Source of the DNA: Photobacterium kishitanii
GTDB taxonomy: Bacteria > Pseudomonadota > Gammaproteobacteria > Enterobacterales > Vibrionaceae
NCBI RefSeq assembly: GCF_003026355.1
Contig: NZ_PYON01000017.1
Span: 1-64,000 of the forward strand
Direction: 5' to 3'
Length of the DNA: 64,000 bases
Within the stretch, counting starts at the first letter, position 1, and each line of letters begins with the position of its first letter. Shown here one piece after another: positions 1-9,389 of this stretch. The notes under the pieces are model-generated. The model saw only the letters and a program-made list of their open reading frames with translations, was not told the origin of the DNA and did no database searches. The translations under genes and the position numbers were made by a program.

Positions 1-76
1 AAATACTATTAGCAGGCTTAATACCATTTAATTTTCTAATACTATATATTTAACTATTAGAACATATTAAGCATTA

Positions 77-1250
77 TTATGATGCGAACTTTAACTTTAT
101 ATTTATTGAAGAACAAGCCTGCAAAATAATATCAATATCTTTATCGGTTAATTCACTATTAACTGAAAAACGAATAAGATTTTTATTTTTTGGTGTCGCT
201 GGTGAACAAAAAACAGAACCAAAAACATTCATATCTTCTAAATAATCTCGCATGATCTCAGTATTAGTTTCATTACCCGTTTCAAGAGCAATAATTTGTG
301 ACTGACTTTGAATATTAAAGCCAAGTTTAATCAAGCCATGACGTAATTTATCGGCTTGTTCAACTAATCGTGAACGACGATCATCACTATTTTTAATCAC
401 ATTTAATGTCGCTTGTAATACTGCAATTTCATGCGGTAATAAAGCAGAACTAAAAATGGCTGGTCGTGCTACAAACGGTAATGCTTGCCCTACTTTATGA
501 CTACATAATATAGCTCCTGCACGATAAGCAAAGGCTTTAGCCAAACTAACTGTTATAAAATCAACATCATTTGTTAAGCCTAATTGAGCAACTAGCCCTG
601 CGCCATGTGGTCCATGAGTCCCTAATGAATGTGATTCATCAACTAAAATAGCACAACCATAATGCTTAGCTAATGCTACGATTTCAGCCAGAGGTGCAAC
701 CGTACCTAATGTACTATAAACCGAATCAACTAAGATCAATCCCGGCCCATTACGCTTTATTAACTTTTCTAAATGACGAGTATTATTATGTAAGAAACTA
801 TGAATCTGTGCTTCTGCAATTCTAGCTCCTTCCCATAAAGACATATGAGCAAAGAAATCAATATATACTGGTGTATTAACAGGTAAGATCGTTTGAATTA
901 ATCCTACATTGGCAGCCCAACCAGATTGCGACAAGATACAATGCTCAAAGCCGGTATAATTAGCAAGTTGATGTTCAAATGAATGATCATCATCTTTATG
1001 TAAAAATATCGCCGACATAACAACATCTTTTTTATTGTTATTTAACGTATCAACATATACCTTTCGAATATAATCATGATTTGAAATTGCGAGATAATCA
1101 TTACTTTGTAATAAAACCCCATTTTCTGTTGGTTTTTTGCCTAATACTAAATGTTGTTGATTTTTTCTTGGGTAAATAAGTTCCTCTAAATGAAATTCAA
1201 TTTTTTTTTATAAATTCAGGAAGAGATTTAGTCATATTTCGATTTTTCAT
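77..1250 (-). pseudogene. cqsA: CAI-1 autoinducer synthase CqsA, frameshifted
   Basis: CqsA is a PLP-dependent acyl-CoA transferase that makes the alpha-hydroxyketone autoinducer CAI-1 for the CqsS quorum-sensing pathway. The 313-residue in-frame body (77-1018) has the motifs I associate with Vibrio CqsA: SQSGWAANVG, YIDFFAHMSLWEGAR, VDESHSLGTHGP and the PLP-lysine motif SLAKAFAYRAG. The N-terminus lies in another frame upstream: an ATG at 1250 behind GAAAGGAA begins MKNRNMTKSLPEFIKK. An A9 run (1201-1209 on the + strand as T9) then shifts the reading into a stop. Removing one A gives an uninterrupted 390-residue protein, about the length of Vibrio CqsA (389). An internal ATG at 1018 exists, but a protein starting there would lack about 77 residues. 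It may be a true loss, a reversible homopolymer change, transcriptional slippage or a sequencing error. Confidence 0.9.
1201..1209 (-). repeat. A9 homopolymer causing the cqsA frameshift
   Basis: Nine consecutive T on the + strand are nine A in the cqsA coding strand. They lie just after the 14th codon, and the shift produces a TGA three codons later. A tract of eight would restore the frame. Confidence 0.9.
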
Positions 1251-1464
1251 TGATGTATTCCTTTCAATTAATATAATGCTATTCACATAATCGTAAATAA
1301 CAACGATATATTATTATTAATAAAAAAATACACAACCTATTATTTTATACTCCCTTCATACCTTCGTATGAATAACTAAATTGTTTTTATTTACTATAAA
1401 TAATCTATTCTAAAATTTAATATTATGAGAAAATATGCTGAAAAATAATCAGGATGAGAATATT

Positions 1465-2130
1465 ATGAAATATCATGCTGCAATTTTTGATATGGATGGA
1501 TTATTACTTGATACAGAAAAAGTCTGTATGAAAGCTTTCCAGCAAACTTGCATTGAAATGAATATCCCTTTCAAAAAAGACATCTATCTTTCTATCATTG
1601 GTCGTAACCAAGCAGGCATTAAACCTATCATTGAACAAGGTTACGGAGATCTATTAGATTATAAGATTTTTCATCCGCAGTGGATGCAACGTTACCTTAC
1701 CGTTGTTGAGCATCAACCCATTCCAGTTAAAAGTGGTGTTATTACATTATTAGAATGGCTACAGACACAAAACATTCCAATGGTTGTGGCAACATCAACC
1801 CACAATACACTCGCGCACAAAAAGCTTCGTTTAGCCGGGCTGGCTAAATACTTTTCACACATAACCAGTGGTGATGAGGTTACTAATGGCAAACCCGCAC
1901 CTGAAATATATCTTCTCGCCGCACAGCGTTTACATATTAATCCGCAACGATGTCTCGCTTTTGAAGATTCTAATAATGGCGTAAAATCAGCCATTGCAGC
2001 TAATATGACAACACTACAAATCATAGATTTAGTTGAACCAGATACTGAAACGCGCGCGTTAGGACATCATATATTTAGTACCATGAATGAAGCTTTAGAG
2101 TTCTTAAAAATCGATAATTTATCTATTTAG
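1465..2130 (+). CDS. HAD-superfamily phosphatase, beta-phosphoglucomutase-like
   Basis: A cytoplasmic HAD hydrolase of the phosphoglycolate phosphatase/beta-PGM-like group, probably acting on a small phosphorylated sugar or metabolite; the substrate cannot be read from sequence. Motif I is FDMDGLLLDTE, with the nucleophile and acid Asp near the start. Motif II is the VVATST region, the conserved Lys sits in NGKPAPE, and motif IV is FEDSNNG. An alpha-helical cap lies between motifs I and II. I chose the ATG at 1465 (MKYHAAIFDMDG) because AGGATGAG lies about ten bases upstream and because family members begin just before motif I. An in-frame ATG at 1435 would add ten residues. It is monocistronic and followed by a strong terminator. 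Confidence 0.85.
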   Translation: MKYHAAIFDMDGLLLDTEKVCMKAFQQTCIEMNIPFKKDIYLSIIGRNQAGIKPIIEQGYGDLLDYKIFHPQWMQRYLTVVEHQPIPVKSGVITLLEWLQTQNIPMVVATSTHNTLAHKKLRLAGLAKYFSHITSGDEVTNGKPAPEIYLLAAQRLHINPQRCLAFEDSNNGVKSAIAANMTTLQIIDLVEPDTETRALGHHIFSTMNEALEFLKIDNLSI

Positions 2131-2140
2131 AATTAATAAA

Positions 2141-2176
2141 AAAGCCCACAGGCTATTAACCTGTGGGCTTTTTTTA
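2141..2176. terminator. Bidirectional Rho-independent terminator
   Basis: Perfect 12-bp stem (AAAGCCCACAGG with CCTGTGGGCTTT) and a 7-base loop, with A and T runs on either side. It separates the convergent HAD gene and pqiC. Confidence 0.95.
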
Positions 2177-2185
2177 ATAAATGAC

Positions 2186-2755
2186 TTACTTCACTGCATT
2201 CGCGATTTGGGTTGTCAACTCACCAACGGCTGTTGATAATGCTTCAACTTGAGCACTGTAGCCATCTTTAGCCAATGGTACGCTAAACTCAAACGGATGC
2301 ACTGTTTGTAAGTTACCATTCGCCCCAATGATCATCCACTCGCCGGCAACTTTAGCCATACCTGTATATACACCATTAAATTGGTTAATACGTACCTGTA
2401 ATCTCGACGATCCTGTCGTTGATAGTGTTGGTGTTAATTGCGTTGCCCATAATTGATGTTGCTTTTGACGCAAATCATGGGTAATGCGACGTGTTAGCTG
2501 TTTTGCTAACGCTTCTCCCCATAAGTTTTGCTGAGCTTCGACCATTTCAGTTGCAGAAGTCTGATAAACTAAACCATTACCTGCTAAATGTGCCGCAACC
2601 TCAACAGGACGTACAATCAATAATGGCTGATTATTCACATGCGATACTGTTAACGTCTTACCTGCTGGTAACAAGAAAGTATTTATACCTTCAGGCGCGC
2701 TGCTACAACCGCTTGCGGCTAAAGTAACAGCTGCAATGATGAACCATTTTTTCAT
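2186..2755 (-). CDS. pqiC: PqiC-family outer-membrane lipoprotein
   Basis: The lipoprotein component of the Pqi lipid-transport system, which in Escherichia coli sits in the outer membrane and receives the PqiB tunnel. The 189-residue protein starts MKKWFIIAAVTLAASGC, a lipoprotein signal peptide with lipobox Cys17, followed by the ABC-type transport auxiliary (DUF330-like) fold. A good GGAGG lies at the end of pqiB, nine bases before the ATG, so translation is probably coupled. It is the last gene of pqiABC. Confidence 0.88.
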   Translation of the reverse strand: MKKWFIIAAVTLAASGCSSAPEGINTFLLPAGKTLTVSHVNNQPLLIVRPVEVAAHLAGNGLVYQTSATEMVEAQQNLWGEALAKQLTRRITHDLRQKQHQLWATQLTPTLSTTGSSRLQVRINQFNGVYTGMAKVAGEWMIIGANGNLQTVHPFEFSVPLAKDGYSAQVEALSTAVGELTTQIANAVK

Positions 2756-2757
2756 TA

Positions 2758-4413
2758 TTAACGACCTCCAACAGGTACTGGATCTTTTGTTTTCTCATCA
2801 CCAAACACTAATGAATTTGGTTTCTCATTTAGTTGACGTAACACCGGTTGAAGATCTGTCATAACTGCTTCAAAACGTGTTAGTGCACCTTCAAGATTCT
2901 GATATGGTGCAGCATCAGGACCAAAACCATTAAGTGTTGTTTGGATCTGTTTAAGACTCGCACGTACATCACCAGGCAATGCTTGCGTATCTTTTTGCTT
3001 TAGCAAACGATCTAAATCATTGATTGTTGTTTGCATCGTCGCCATCGTTTTTTCAGACGCTTTTAATGTAGCAGTCATTGAATTCAAAGTATCTTCAACT
3101 GGTAACTTATTAAATTTATTCAATAAGTTTGTTAGCTGCTTCTGTACTTCAGCCAGATCGCCTGTTTTAGTTGGGAAAAGATTATACCCATCATATGTCA
3201 ACGCCTTCATTGGTTTTTCGGCTTTATAAACATCAGTGCCAATATACAATGCGCCTGTTAATAAATTCCCCGTTTTCAGTGTTGCTCGTAAGCCTTGTTT
3301 AAATTCTTTTTCAAGATTCTGCTGTAGTGATGCTAGTGTACCTTCATCTGAACGATCATAAACACGACCTAAATCAATACGCACCAATACTGGAATTTGC
3401 TTACTCGTAAAGCCTTCCTGGCTAGTAGGTAAACGTAATGGCACTTTTTGCACTGTACCAATCTGAATACCACGATATTCAATCGGAGCACCCGCTTTTA
3501 AACCACGAATTGATTCACTGAATAGCATTACAAAATCAAGGTGTTGTTCAAACATTTTTTCGCGAACTTCACTACGATTATTATATAAACGGTAATATGC
3601 TTTTTGCTGTAACTGTGGACTACCTTGATCATCAGCCGGTGTAGTAAATGTCACACCACCCGTAATTAATGATTCTAGTGAGCCAATTTTGACATTAAAA
3701 CCTTCAGCACCCACCTGAACCTTAACACCAGAGGCTAAGATAAAGTTACTGCTGGTACGCACTAAACTATCATAAGGTTCAAATATAAATAATTGGTAAT
3801 TAGCACGCTTACTGTTGATATCAAAACTAACTTGTTCCACACGACCGACGGTAAAACCATCATAAAGAACAGGATCACCTACACCTAATTTTCCTGCTTG
3901 ACGACTCGTTAAAATAACCCGTAAACCTTTAGCATCCGCTGGCGCAACAGGCGGCACATCTAAAGCAACAAAATGATTCTTGTCCTCTTTACCTTCTCCG
4001 GGCTGCATTTCTATATATGAACCAGAAAGAAGTGTATCCAGACCGGAAACCCCACCTTTACCTATACGTGGCTTAACGACCCAAAATAACGTGTCATTTT
4101 TAAGCATACGCCCAGTATCATTGTTCATCTGAGCCGTTACAGTAATGTAGCTATAGTCTTTACTTAATTGGACTTTTGTAACTACACCAACTTTAACATT
4201 TAACGATTTTATTGCTGTTTTTCCAACTTCAATACCCGATGCATTTGGCAATCGAATCGTAATCACTGGCCCTTGGCTATTAAGATATTGGACAAACATC
4301 CAAATACCAATACCTAACGCAACCAGTGGAACAATCCATATTGGAGACACTTGCTTCAAACGTTGTACTTTAGCCTCAGTCGGCTGGTTATCACTCATAA
4401 TCTGCTTTCTCAT
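2758..4413 (-). CDS. pqiB: PqiB, MCE-domain intermembrane transport protein
   Basis: PqiB forms a periplasm-spanning tunnel of stacked MCE rings for lipid movement between the membranes. The 551-residue product has one N-terminal membrane segment (about residues 24-43, VSPIWIVPLVALGIGIWMFV), three MCE domains (roughly 45-140, 160-230 and 285-390), and a C-terminal amphipathic/coiled-coil tail rich in Leu, Gln and Thr. E. coli PqiB has 546 residues, and characteristic strings such as DTLFWVVKPRIG and GLRATLKTGNLLTGALY agree. The first ATG overlaps the pqiA stop as ATGA, but codon 6 (MSDNQPTEAK) better matches family starts. Confidence 0.93.
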   Translation of the reverse strand: MRKQIMSDNQPTEAKVQRLKQVSPIWIVPLVALGIGIWMFVQYLNSQGPVITIRLPNASGIEVGKTAIKSLNVKVGVVTKVQLSKDYSYITVTAQMNNDTGRMLKNDTLFWVVKPRIGKGGVSGLDTLLSGSYIEMQPGEGKEDKNHFVALDVPPVAPADAKGLRVILTSRQAGKLGVGDPVLYDGFTVGRVEQVSFDINSKRANYQLFIFEPYDSLVRTSSNFILASGVKVQVGAEGFNVKIGSLESLITGGVTFTTPADDQGSPQLQQKAYYRLYNNRSEVREKMFEQHLDFVMLFSESIRGLKAGAPIEYRGIQIGTVQKVPLRLPTSQEGFTSKQIPVLVRIDLGRVYDRSDEGTLASLQQNLEKEFKQGLRATLKTGNLLTGALYIGTDVYKAEKPMKALTYDGYNLFPTKTGDLAEVQKQLTNLLNKFNKLPVEDTLNSMTATLKASEKTMATMQTTINDLDRLLKQKDTQALPGDVRASLKQIQTTLNGFGPDAAPYQNLEGALTRFEAVMTDLQPVLRQLNEKPNSLVFGDEKTKDPVPVGGR

Positions 4414-5783
4414 TTATGTACACTAGGCACTACTGAATTGGATTCAGTAGCATCTAACTCTGAATCTTGTTTACACGGTTTGCTTTTAGTCGTCCAAAAT
4501 ACCCGTGGATCAAAACTCATGGCTGATAACATTGTAAATATCACCACGATTGCAAAGCATAACGCCGCAGGACCTGGTGAAATAGCCATTAAGTTTTGTA
4601 ATTGTACTAAAGCTACCAAAATGGCAACCACGAAAATATCAACCATTGACCAACGGCCAATAAACTCAGTTAAACGGTATAATTTTAAATGTTTAATTGC
4701 GATATGCGTCGAATCATCCGTTCGCTTACCTGCACAAAAATATAACCATGCTAGCGTAAACATTTTCGCCATCGGAATAAAAATACTAGCAATGAAGATC
4801 ACTAAAGCAATCGGCCATGATCCCATTTTCCAAAGTAATACCACCCCACCCAGAATCGTTGACCCTTCTGTTTGCCCCAAACTCACGGTATACATCATAG
4901 GATATAAATTTGCCGGAATATAAAAGACAATAGATGCCAGCAAATAAGCCCATGAGTACTGTAAAGAATGATTAGCATTAAAAACATGCAATCGACTATC
5001 ACAACGTAAACAACGCGCATTATGCGTAGTTGGCATTGGATTTATTTGGTTACAATCATGGCAGCCAACATGGTTATGATCCATATGGGTATCGCCATCA
5101 TGAACGCCATCAATCGGCACCATGGCAAAAAACTGATCCCACAACCAAGTTCTATCAACTAACGAAACGCACTTAACAACTAGCACACTATAAAGACAAA
5201 AAGCCCAAAACGAGTTACCTAAGCCTATATGTGCTAATGCTGATATTTTAACAAGACTGACTAAAACACCAATTAAAAATACATCAACCATTAACCATGG
5301 TTGGATTTTAAATAATATTCGACATAAGAATTTAATCCAACTGCGGGCATGAATTACATGGCCAATATTCTTTACTTTGTTAGCTCGATAATAGAGATAC
5401 AAAACCAATATCACATATGCTGCTGGAAAAACAATTACTGTCGTCATTAACAAAATAGCCAATACACTATTTTCAAAATGTTGTAATGTTTCAGCCGCAT
5501 TTAAGAGTGTAATTTGATGCCCCATACCATTAACAGTAAAAGACAAAAATGGAAATGAAAGACTCAATGCTAACATGATCAAACAAGCGACACCGTAAGC
5601 AACAGGACGTTGAAAAGGTAAGCTAACGGCTTTTATTAAAGTATGGCCACACCGAGGGCAAGTCGCTTTTTCGCCTTCATTTAAATTAGGAATATCTACG
5701 ACTAATCCACACTCTTCACACGCAATCATCATTGATTGTTGCACGTCAATCGCCTTTCGTGCGAGTTCAATTTCTTTACTCAA
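4410..5783 (-). CDS. pqiA: PqiA, multi-pass membrane partner of PqiB
   Basis: Inner-membrane component of the Pqi system. The 457-residue protein is slightly longer than E. coli PqiA (417). It has two halves, each opened by a zinc-ribbon-like cluster (C22/C25/C42/C45 and C241/C244/C258/C261) and followed by about four hydrophobic segments. The first codon is TTG, supported by AGGTGAT six bases upstream; the nearest in-frame ATG (codon 18) would leave only three residues before the first cysteine. It starts the three-gene operon pqiABC and overlaps pqiB. Enterobacterial pqi is induced by paraquat through SoxRS; I could not identify a SoxS box here. Confidence 0.9.
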   Translation of the reverse strand: MSKEIELARKAIDVQQSMMIACEECGLVVDIPNLNEGEKATCPRCGHTLIKAVSLPFQRPVAYGVACLIMLALSLSFPFLSFTVNGMGHQITLLNAAETLQHFENSVLAILLMTTVIVFPAAYVILVLYLYYRANKVKNIGHVIHARSWIKFLCRILFKIQPWLMVDVFLIGVLVSLVKISALAHIGLGNSFWAFCLYSVLVVKCVSLVDRTWLWDQFFAMVPIDGVHDGDTHMDHNHVGCHDCNQINPMPTTHNARCLRCDSRLHVFNANHSLQYSWAYLLASIVFYIPANLYPMMYTVSLGQTEGSTILGGVVLLWKMGSWPIALVIFIASIFIPMAKMFTLAWLYFCAGKRTDDSTHIAIKHLKLYRLTEFIGRWSMVDIFVVAILVALVQLQNLMAISPGPAALCFAIVVIFTMLSAMSFDPRVFWTTKSKPCKQDSELDATESNSVVPSVHK

Positions 5784-6294
5784 CGTACATCACCTATGAC
5801 AAACAAACCTGATAGTATAATTCACTAACATGCTAAAAATCATTTTCAAAAAACAAACACATACCCAGCGAACTATCGCCGACTAACCCAAACTCGTTAT
5901 AAATGAAACTTATTGTTTTAAATAGTGTTTTTTATATTTACTATTTCAGTATTATCAAACACTACCCCTAATTATACTTTATTTTGAACGGTATGCATTA
6001 TAGCAGTATTCTTACTTAATACCGCATTACATTTAATGACGGTTATTTTTCAATTTTTACCTCTCAAATAGAACATTAATCAGTAAAGGAGATCCTTTCA
6101 ATAAACCCACCTCAATGAATAACTATTCTCTTATAGACAAGACACTCTCTTACTATTTATTCCGTTTTTATGACTACTTTCAGTTTAAAGTATGATTAAT
6201 TGTTACAAATAAAGACTATTCATGAGTATTTTAAACACAGTAAAATAGTGGTTATTATACATGAATACATTACTGGTAAAAAAGACACTACTGC
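5784..6294. other. Intergenic region between divergent pqiA and a GGDEF gene
   Basis: No coding sequence found. It must hold both promoters. Visible structure: a 7-bp inverted repeat AAATAGT...ACTATTT (5920-5946, 13-base spacer) and AAAGGA-GA-TCCTTT near 6087. Neither matches an operator I recognise. Confidence 0.5.
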
Positions 6295-7806
6295 ATGAAC
6301 ATTAGCCATAGTATTAAAAAGAAGATAACCCAATACATTTTACTATGTCTAAGCTTATTAGTTATTTTTAATCTAAGTTATTGGTCCTATAACCAATACA
6401 TGCGTATACATAACTTATTAATACGAAATAGAATTGCGACAGAAAATAATATTACAAACATTATTAGTAAACATACCAATCTACTAACTGCAATTTCTAA
6501 CGATAATACAGTACAAAACCAATCATCATTATTATCACAACGTATTGAATATGTTCGCCCTTATCAAGAAGCCTTTAATATCGAAATATTAGGTATTAGT
6601 GATCTAAAAGGTAACGCTGCTACAACATACAACGACAGCATAGAAAATATAAGCTATAGGCGTTATTTTCAGCAAGCAATAGAAAATAATAAACTTACTA
6701 TTAGTAACTTAATTCATTCACCTATTTCTAATAGTTATGTTTATATCATATGTAAACCTTTTACTAATTCAGCCAACGGTGGAACTATTTTTGCGTCTGT
6801 ATCATATGCAGAGATAAAAAAGGCACTTTCTTATCAAGAAAATACTAGTATAAAAAACAATCTCTTAAATGATTATAAAGGCACTCAAAATAATTGTAAA
6901 AATATAAATATACTCAAAATCAATAAACTTTATACGTCATTGGACAGTAGTCAAATATCATATAATATTAAAAATAAAATCTCATTCAGTTATTATGCCA
7001 TTAATAATAAATACCAAATTGAACGTTTGACATTACATCTAATAAAAAACACGCCTTGGTATTTAGCCTCTACTTTTAATTATAATCAATATTTAAAAGA
7101 ACGCTTTCTTTTTATTATTTTTAATATTTTTATTTCTATAATAGCATCAGTGACTATTGGATATTATTTAATGAAAAAAGTTTCTATTATCACATCACCG
7201 ATTGATGACTTTATTAAAGAAAGCACTTCTATTATACCGATTCAATCACAATCAAAAAGTGACAATATCGATATAAACCATCACTTCAACAATATTATTA
7301 ATACATCTAAAGATGGTGTTTATTGCTCTAGAACCAATTTATTAAACCGTAAATATTTTATTCAAAATGCAAATATCAAGATCCAAACACATCATAAAAA
7401 GTTTGCATTACTCTTTATTGATCTTGATAACCTTAAAACAATTAATGACACATTAGGTCATCATTATGGTGATTACGTTATTTCGATATTTGCTCAACAT
7501 ATAACAACATTTTTTAATCATCCCATCGATTTAGCGGGTCGATTCGGCGGCGATGAATTTATCATATTAACAAACAACTTCAACAATGAGATCGATTTAA
7601 TCGATAAATTACAGAAGCTTATCATTGAACTCAATGGTTCTGTCAGTAATGCCAGTACAGTTATTCCATTTTCAGCATCAATTGGTGTTGCACTTACTGA
7701 TAACGAAACACGAGATATCGAACAATTAATTATTCATGCTGACAAAGCAGTTTATGACAGTAAGAAAAAAGGCAAAAACTGTTACACCTTTTATATTAAC
7801 CATTAA
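6295..7806 (+). CDS. Membrane-bound diguanylate cyclase with periplasmic sensor domain
   Basis: Makes cyclic di-GMP from two GTP. Layout: TM1 (about residues 13-28), a periplasmic Cache-like sensor region (about 40-265), TM2 (about 272-291), a short linker, and a C-terminal GGDEF domain (about 365-500). The active-site motif is intact (GRFGGDEFIIL, residues 415-425), as is FIDLDNLKTINDTLGHH. The product-inhibition I-site RxxD is HPID (His409-Asp412), so the Arg is missing and feedback inhibition may be weak. The sensor half is very rich in Asn, Ile and Lys. The ligand is unknown. No strong ribosome-binding site precedes the ATG. Confidence 0.9.
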   Translation: MNISHSIKKKITQYILLCLSLLVIFNLSYWSYNQYMRIHNLLIRNRIATENNITNIISKHTNLLTAISNDNTVQNQSSLLSQRIEYVRPYQEAFNIEILGISDLKGNAATTYNDSIENISYRRYFQQAIENNKLTISNLIHSPISNSYVYIICKPFTNSANGGTIFASVSYAEIKKALSYQENTSIKNNLLNDYKGTQNNCKNINILKINKLYTSLDSSQISYNIKNKISFSYYAINNKYQIERLTLHLIKNTPWYLASTFNYNQYLKERFLFIIFNIFISIIASVTIGYYLMKKVSIITSPIDDFIKESTSIIPIQSQSKSDNIDINHHFNNIINTSKDGVYCSRTNLLNRKYFIQNANIKIQTHHKKFALLFIDLDNLKTINDTLGHHYGDYVISIFAQHITTFFNHPIDLAGRFGGDEFIILTNNFNNEIDLIDKLQKLIIELNGSVSNASTVIPFSASIGVALTDNETRDIEQLIIHADKAVYDSKKKGKNCYTFYINH

Positions 7807-7842
7807 AAAGCCCCTACTGCTAATATCACTAGGGGCTATTAT
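7805..7842. terminator. Terminator between convergent genes
   Basis: 8-bp stem AGCCCCTA/TAGGGGCT with a 13-base loop. The A-run on the left gives a U-tract for the minus-strand PACE transcript; the plus-strand tail is weaker. Confidence 0.75.
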
Positions 7843-7856
7843 CAAACTATTATTTA

Positions 7857-8279
7857 TTAATCTTGTTGTACCGCAGATATTGGAAATAAACGATCATAAG
7901 CAATATTATAAACATATGCATAAATGAGATAAAAAAGTACCATACCAATATCAAGAACAAAAGCCTGCCATAGAGTAACTTTTAGTACCCAAGACAAAAT
8001 AGGAATAGTGACAAAAAGAAGTCCAGCTTCAAATCCAAGACTATGAATAATACGAATAGCAGTTGTTTTTACTGCTGTTTTATAGCGACGATAAAGTATA
8101 CGGTCGAACCAAATATTGTAAATATAGTTCCAGCCAGTTGCTAAAATTGAAAAAGCAATCCCTACTACGCCAATATGACCACTGTCAAATCCTAACTGAC
8201 TTAATACACCCACCAATAAAATTAAGCCAATAATTTCAAAACAAACCGCATGGCGAATACGATCCAACCGCGTTCTCAT
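7857..8279 (-). CDS. PACE-family multidrug/biocide efflux transporter
   Basis: Proteobacterial antimicrobial compound efflux protein of the AceI type, a small proton-coupled inner-membrane exporter (chlorhexidine and polyamines are known substrates of the family). The protein has 140 residues, four hydrophobic helices and the two-fold BTP repeat: RIRHAVCFE then WNYIYNIWFD in the first half, RIIHSLGFE then YVYNIAYD in the second. Starting at the ATG at 8279 places the essential acidic residue at Glu15, as in AceI, and puts GAGGAAA at the right distance; a TTG one codon upstream is less likely. Confidence 0.92.
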   Translation of the reverse strand: MRTRLDRIRHAVCFEIIGLILLVGVLSQLGFDSGHIGVVGIAFSILATGWNYIYNIWFDRILYRRYKTAVKTTAIRIIHSLGFEAGLLFVTIPILSWVLKVTLWQAFVLDIGMVLFYLIYAYVYNIAYDRLFPISAVQQD

Positions 8280-8393
8280 CAAAAATTTCCTCAGTACATT
8301 TATTTTTTGTCATAGATAGCTTTTATGCATATTACTATAAATGTTTTTTTGCTATTAACAAGCTAGAAACCATCCGATAAACAGATAGACAGG

Positions 8394-9389
8394 CTATTTG
8401 TCTAACAACTCAGAAGCTTTGTAACAGCGCTGAGATACCACAGTTGTCGATGCCAGCATATTTGAGCATATTGATTTTTGTAACACTTCTTTATCTGATT
8501 GTAATTGCATAACCTGCTGCCGTAATTTTGAAATAACCAATTGATAATCATCTTGTTTTATTGGTTTTTCCTCTAGTTTATCAAATAAACCTTCGACTTC
8601 AACAACATTAGTTTCTGTGATTTTTTTCGATGCTATCAATGCTTGTTGACGCTGTTCAGCTTCAACTGCAAGTTGCTTTACAAATGAGCCCATTTCATCA
8701 GCCGATCCAACTAAACGATTAAATATCAGTAAAAAAGAACAAATTTCTGCATCTGTAGAAAAATTCGGATAACGTATTTTATGGTCAATTTCCGTCCATG
8801 CTTCTTCAAAAATAGTCCGTACTTGTACTTCTGTAAAAATACGTCGCTGTTGTAACTCGCTACCAAACACATAATGTAGCGAACGATAACCTGCAGGATG
8901 TATTTTTACTTTTATATCCTTAGGTAACACAGCAAAAACTTCATCATCTCCACTTCTGACATAATAAACAGGTGGTTCTTCATACTGCCACTTATTCATT
9001 AAATAATCATGAATAACTAATCCATCATCTTTAAATAAATGTAATGCTCGAACACCAATAAGATCAGTGACAATCTCGTCATAATTATATTGATTAATAC
9101 CGAGATATTTAGCTTTAAATGTCGAACTATGAGGTTGTGTTTTTCTGACAATTTTTTCCATTAGATGCTGCGGGTTTTTTACTCGCCAGCGCACAGAATG
9201 AACATGAGAACACTGTTGAATAATACGTGCATATGATTCTGCAGTGAGGTTCAATGCCTCTGTTCGTTGCTCATGGCAAAGACCTATGGCTTTTAATGTT
9301 GGCCACGTCATTTGGCTGGCTTGCCACTGCTGTTGACTAATCCGATTATTATGCAGAAACTCATCTTCTGTCAAAAGAGCAATACTCAT
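8394..9389 (-). CDS. RelA/SpoT-domain (p)ppGpp synthetase, single-domain type
   Basis: A probable alarmone synthetase without HD hydrolase, TGS or ACT domains. Of 331 residues, the central 60-230 carry the RelA/SpoT synthetase signature: GVRALHLFKDD (112-122), GYRSLHY (167-173), EVQVRT (187-192), then W198 and D202-H203. The N-terminal 55 residues are unassigned, and residues 235-331 form a helical, partly coiled-coil extension. It is longer than RelV-type small synthetases (about 260 residues), so it may be RelV-like or a separate family. It is monocistronic, with no obvious antitoxin neighbour, which argues against a toxic SAS module. Product (ppGpp, pGpp or other) is not predictable. Confidence 0.82.
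   Translation of the reverse strand: MSIALLTEDEFLHNNRISQQQWQASQMTWPTLKAIGLCHEQRTEALNLTAESYARIIQQCSHVHSVRWRVKNPQHLMEKIVRKTQPHSSTFKAKYLGINQYNYDEIVTDLIGVRALHLFKDDGLVIHDYLMNKWQYEEPPVYYVRSGDDEVFAVLPKDIKVKIHPAGYRSLHYVFGSELQQRRIFTEVQVRTIFEEAWTEIDHKIRYPNFSTDAEICSFLLIFNRLVGSADEMGSFVKQLAVEAEQRQQALIASKKITETNVVEVEGLFDKLEEKPIKQDDYQLVISKLRQQVMQLQSDKEVLQKSICSNMLASTTVVSQRCYKASELLDK

Noticed and set aside
1..76. Search for a cqsS start or tail beside cqsA
   Set aside because: Only 76 bases of AT-rich DNA with no recognisable coding segment.
1713..2024. Minus-strand ORF inside the HAD gene
   Set aside because: Shadow frame; the sense frame has all HAD motifs.
7736..7927. 63-residue plus ORF spanning the end of the GGDEF gene
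   Set aside because: Crosses the terminator at 7809-7837 and overlaps two better genes.
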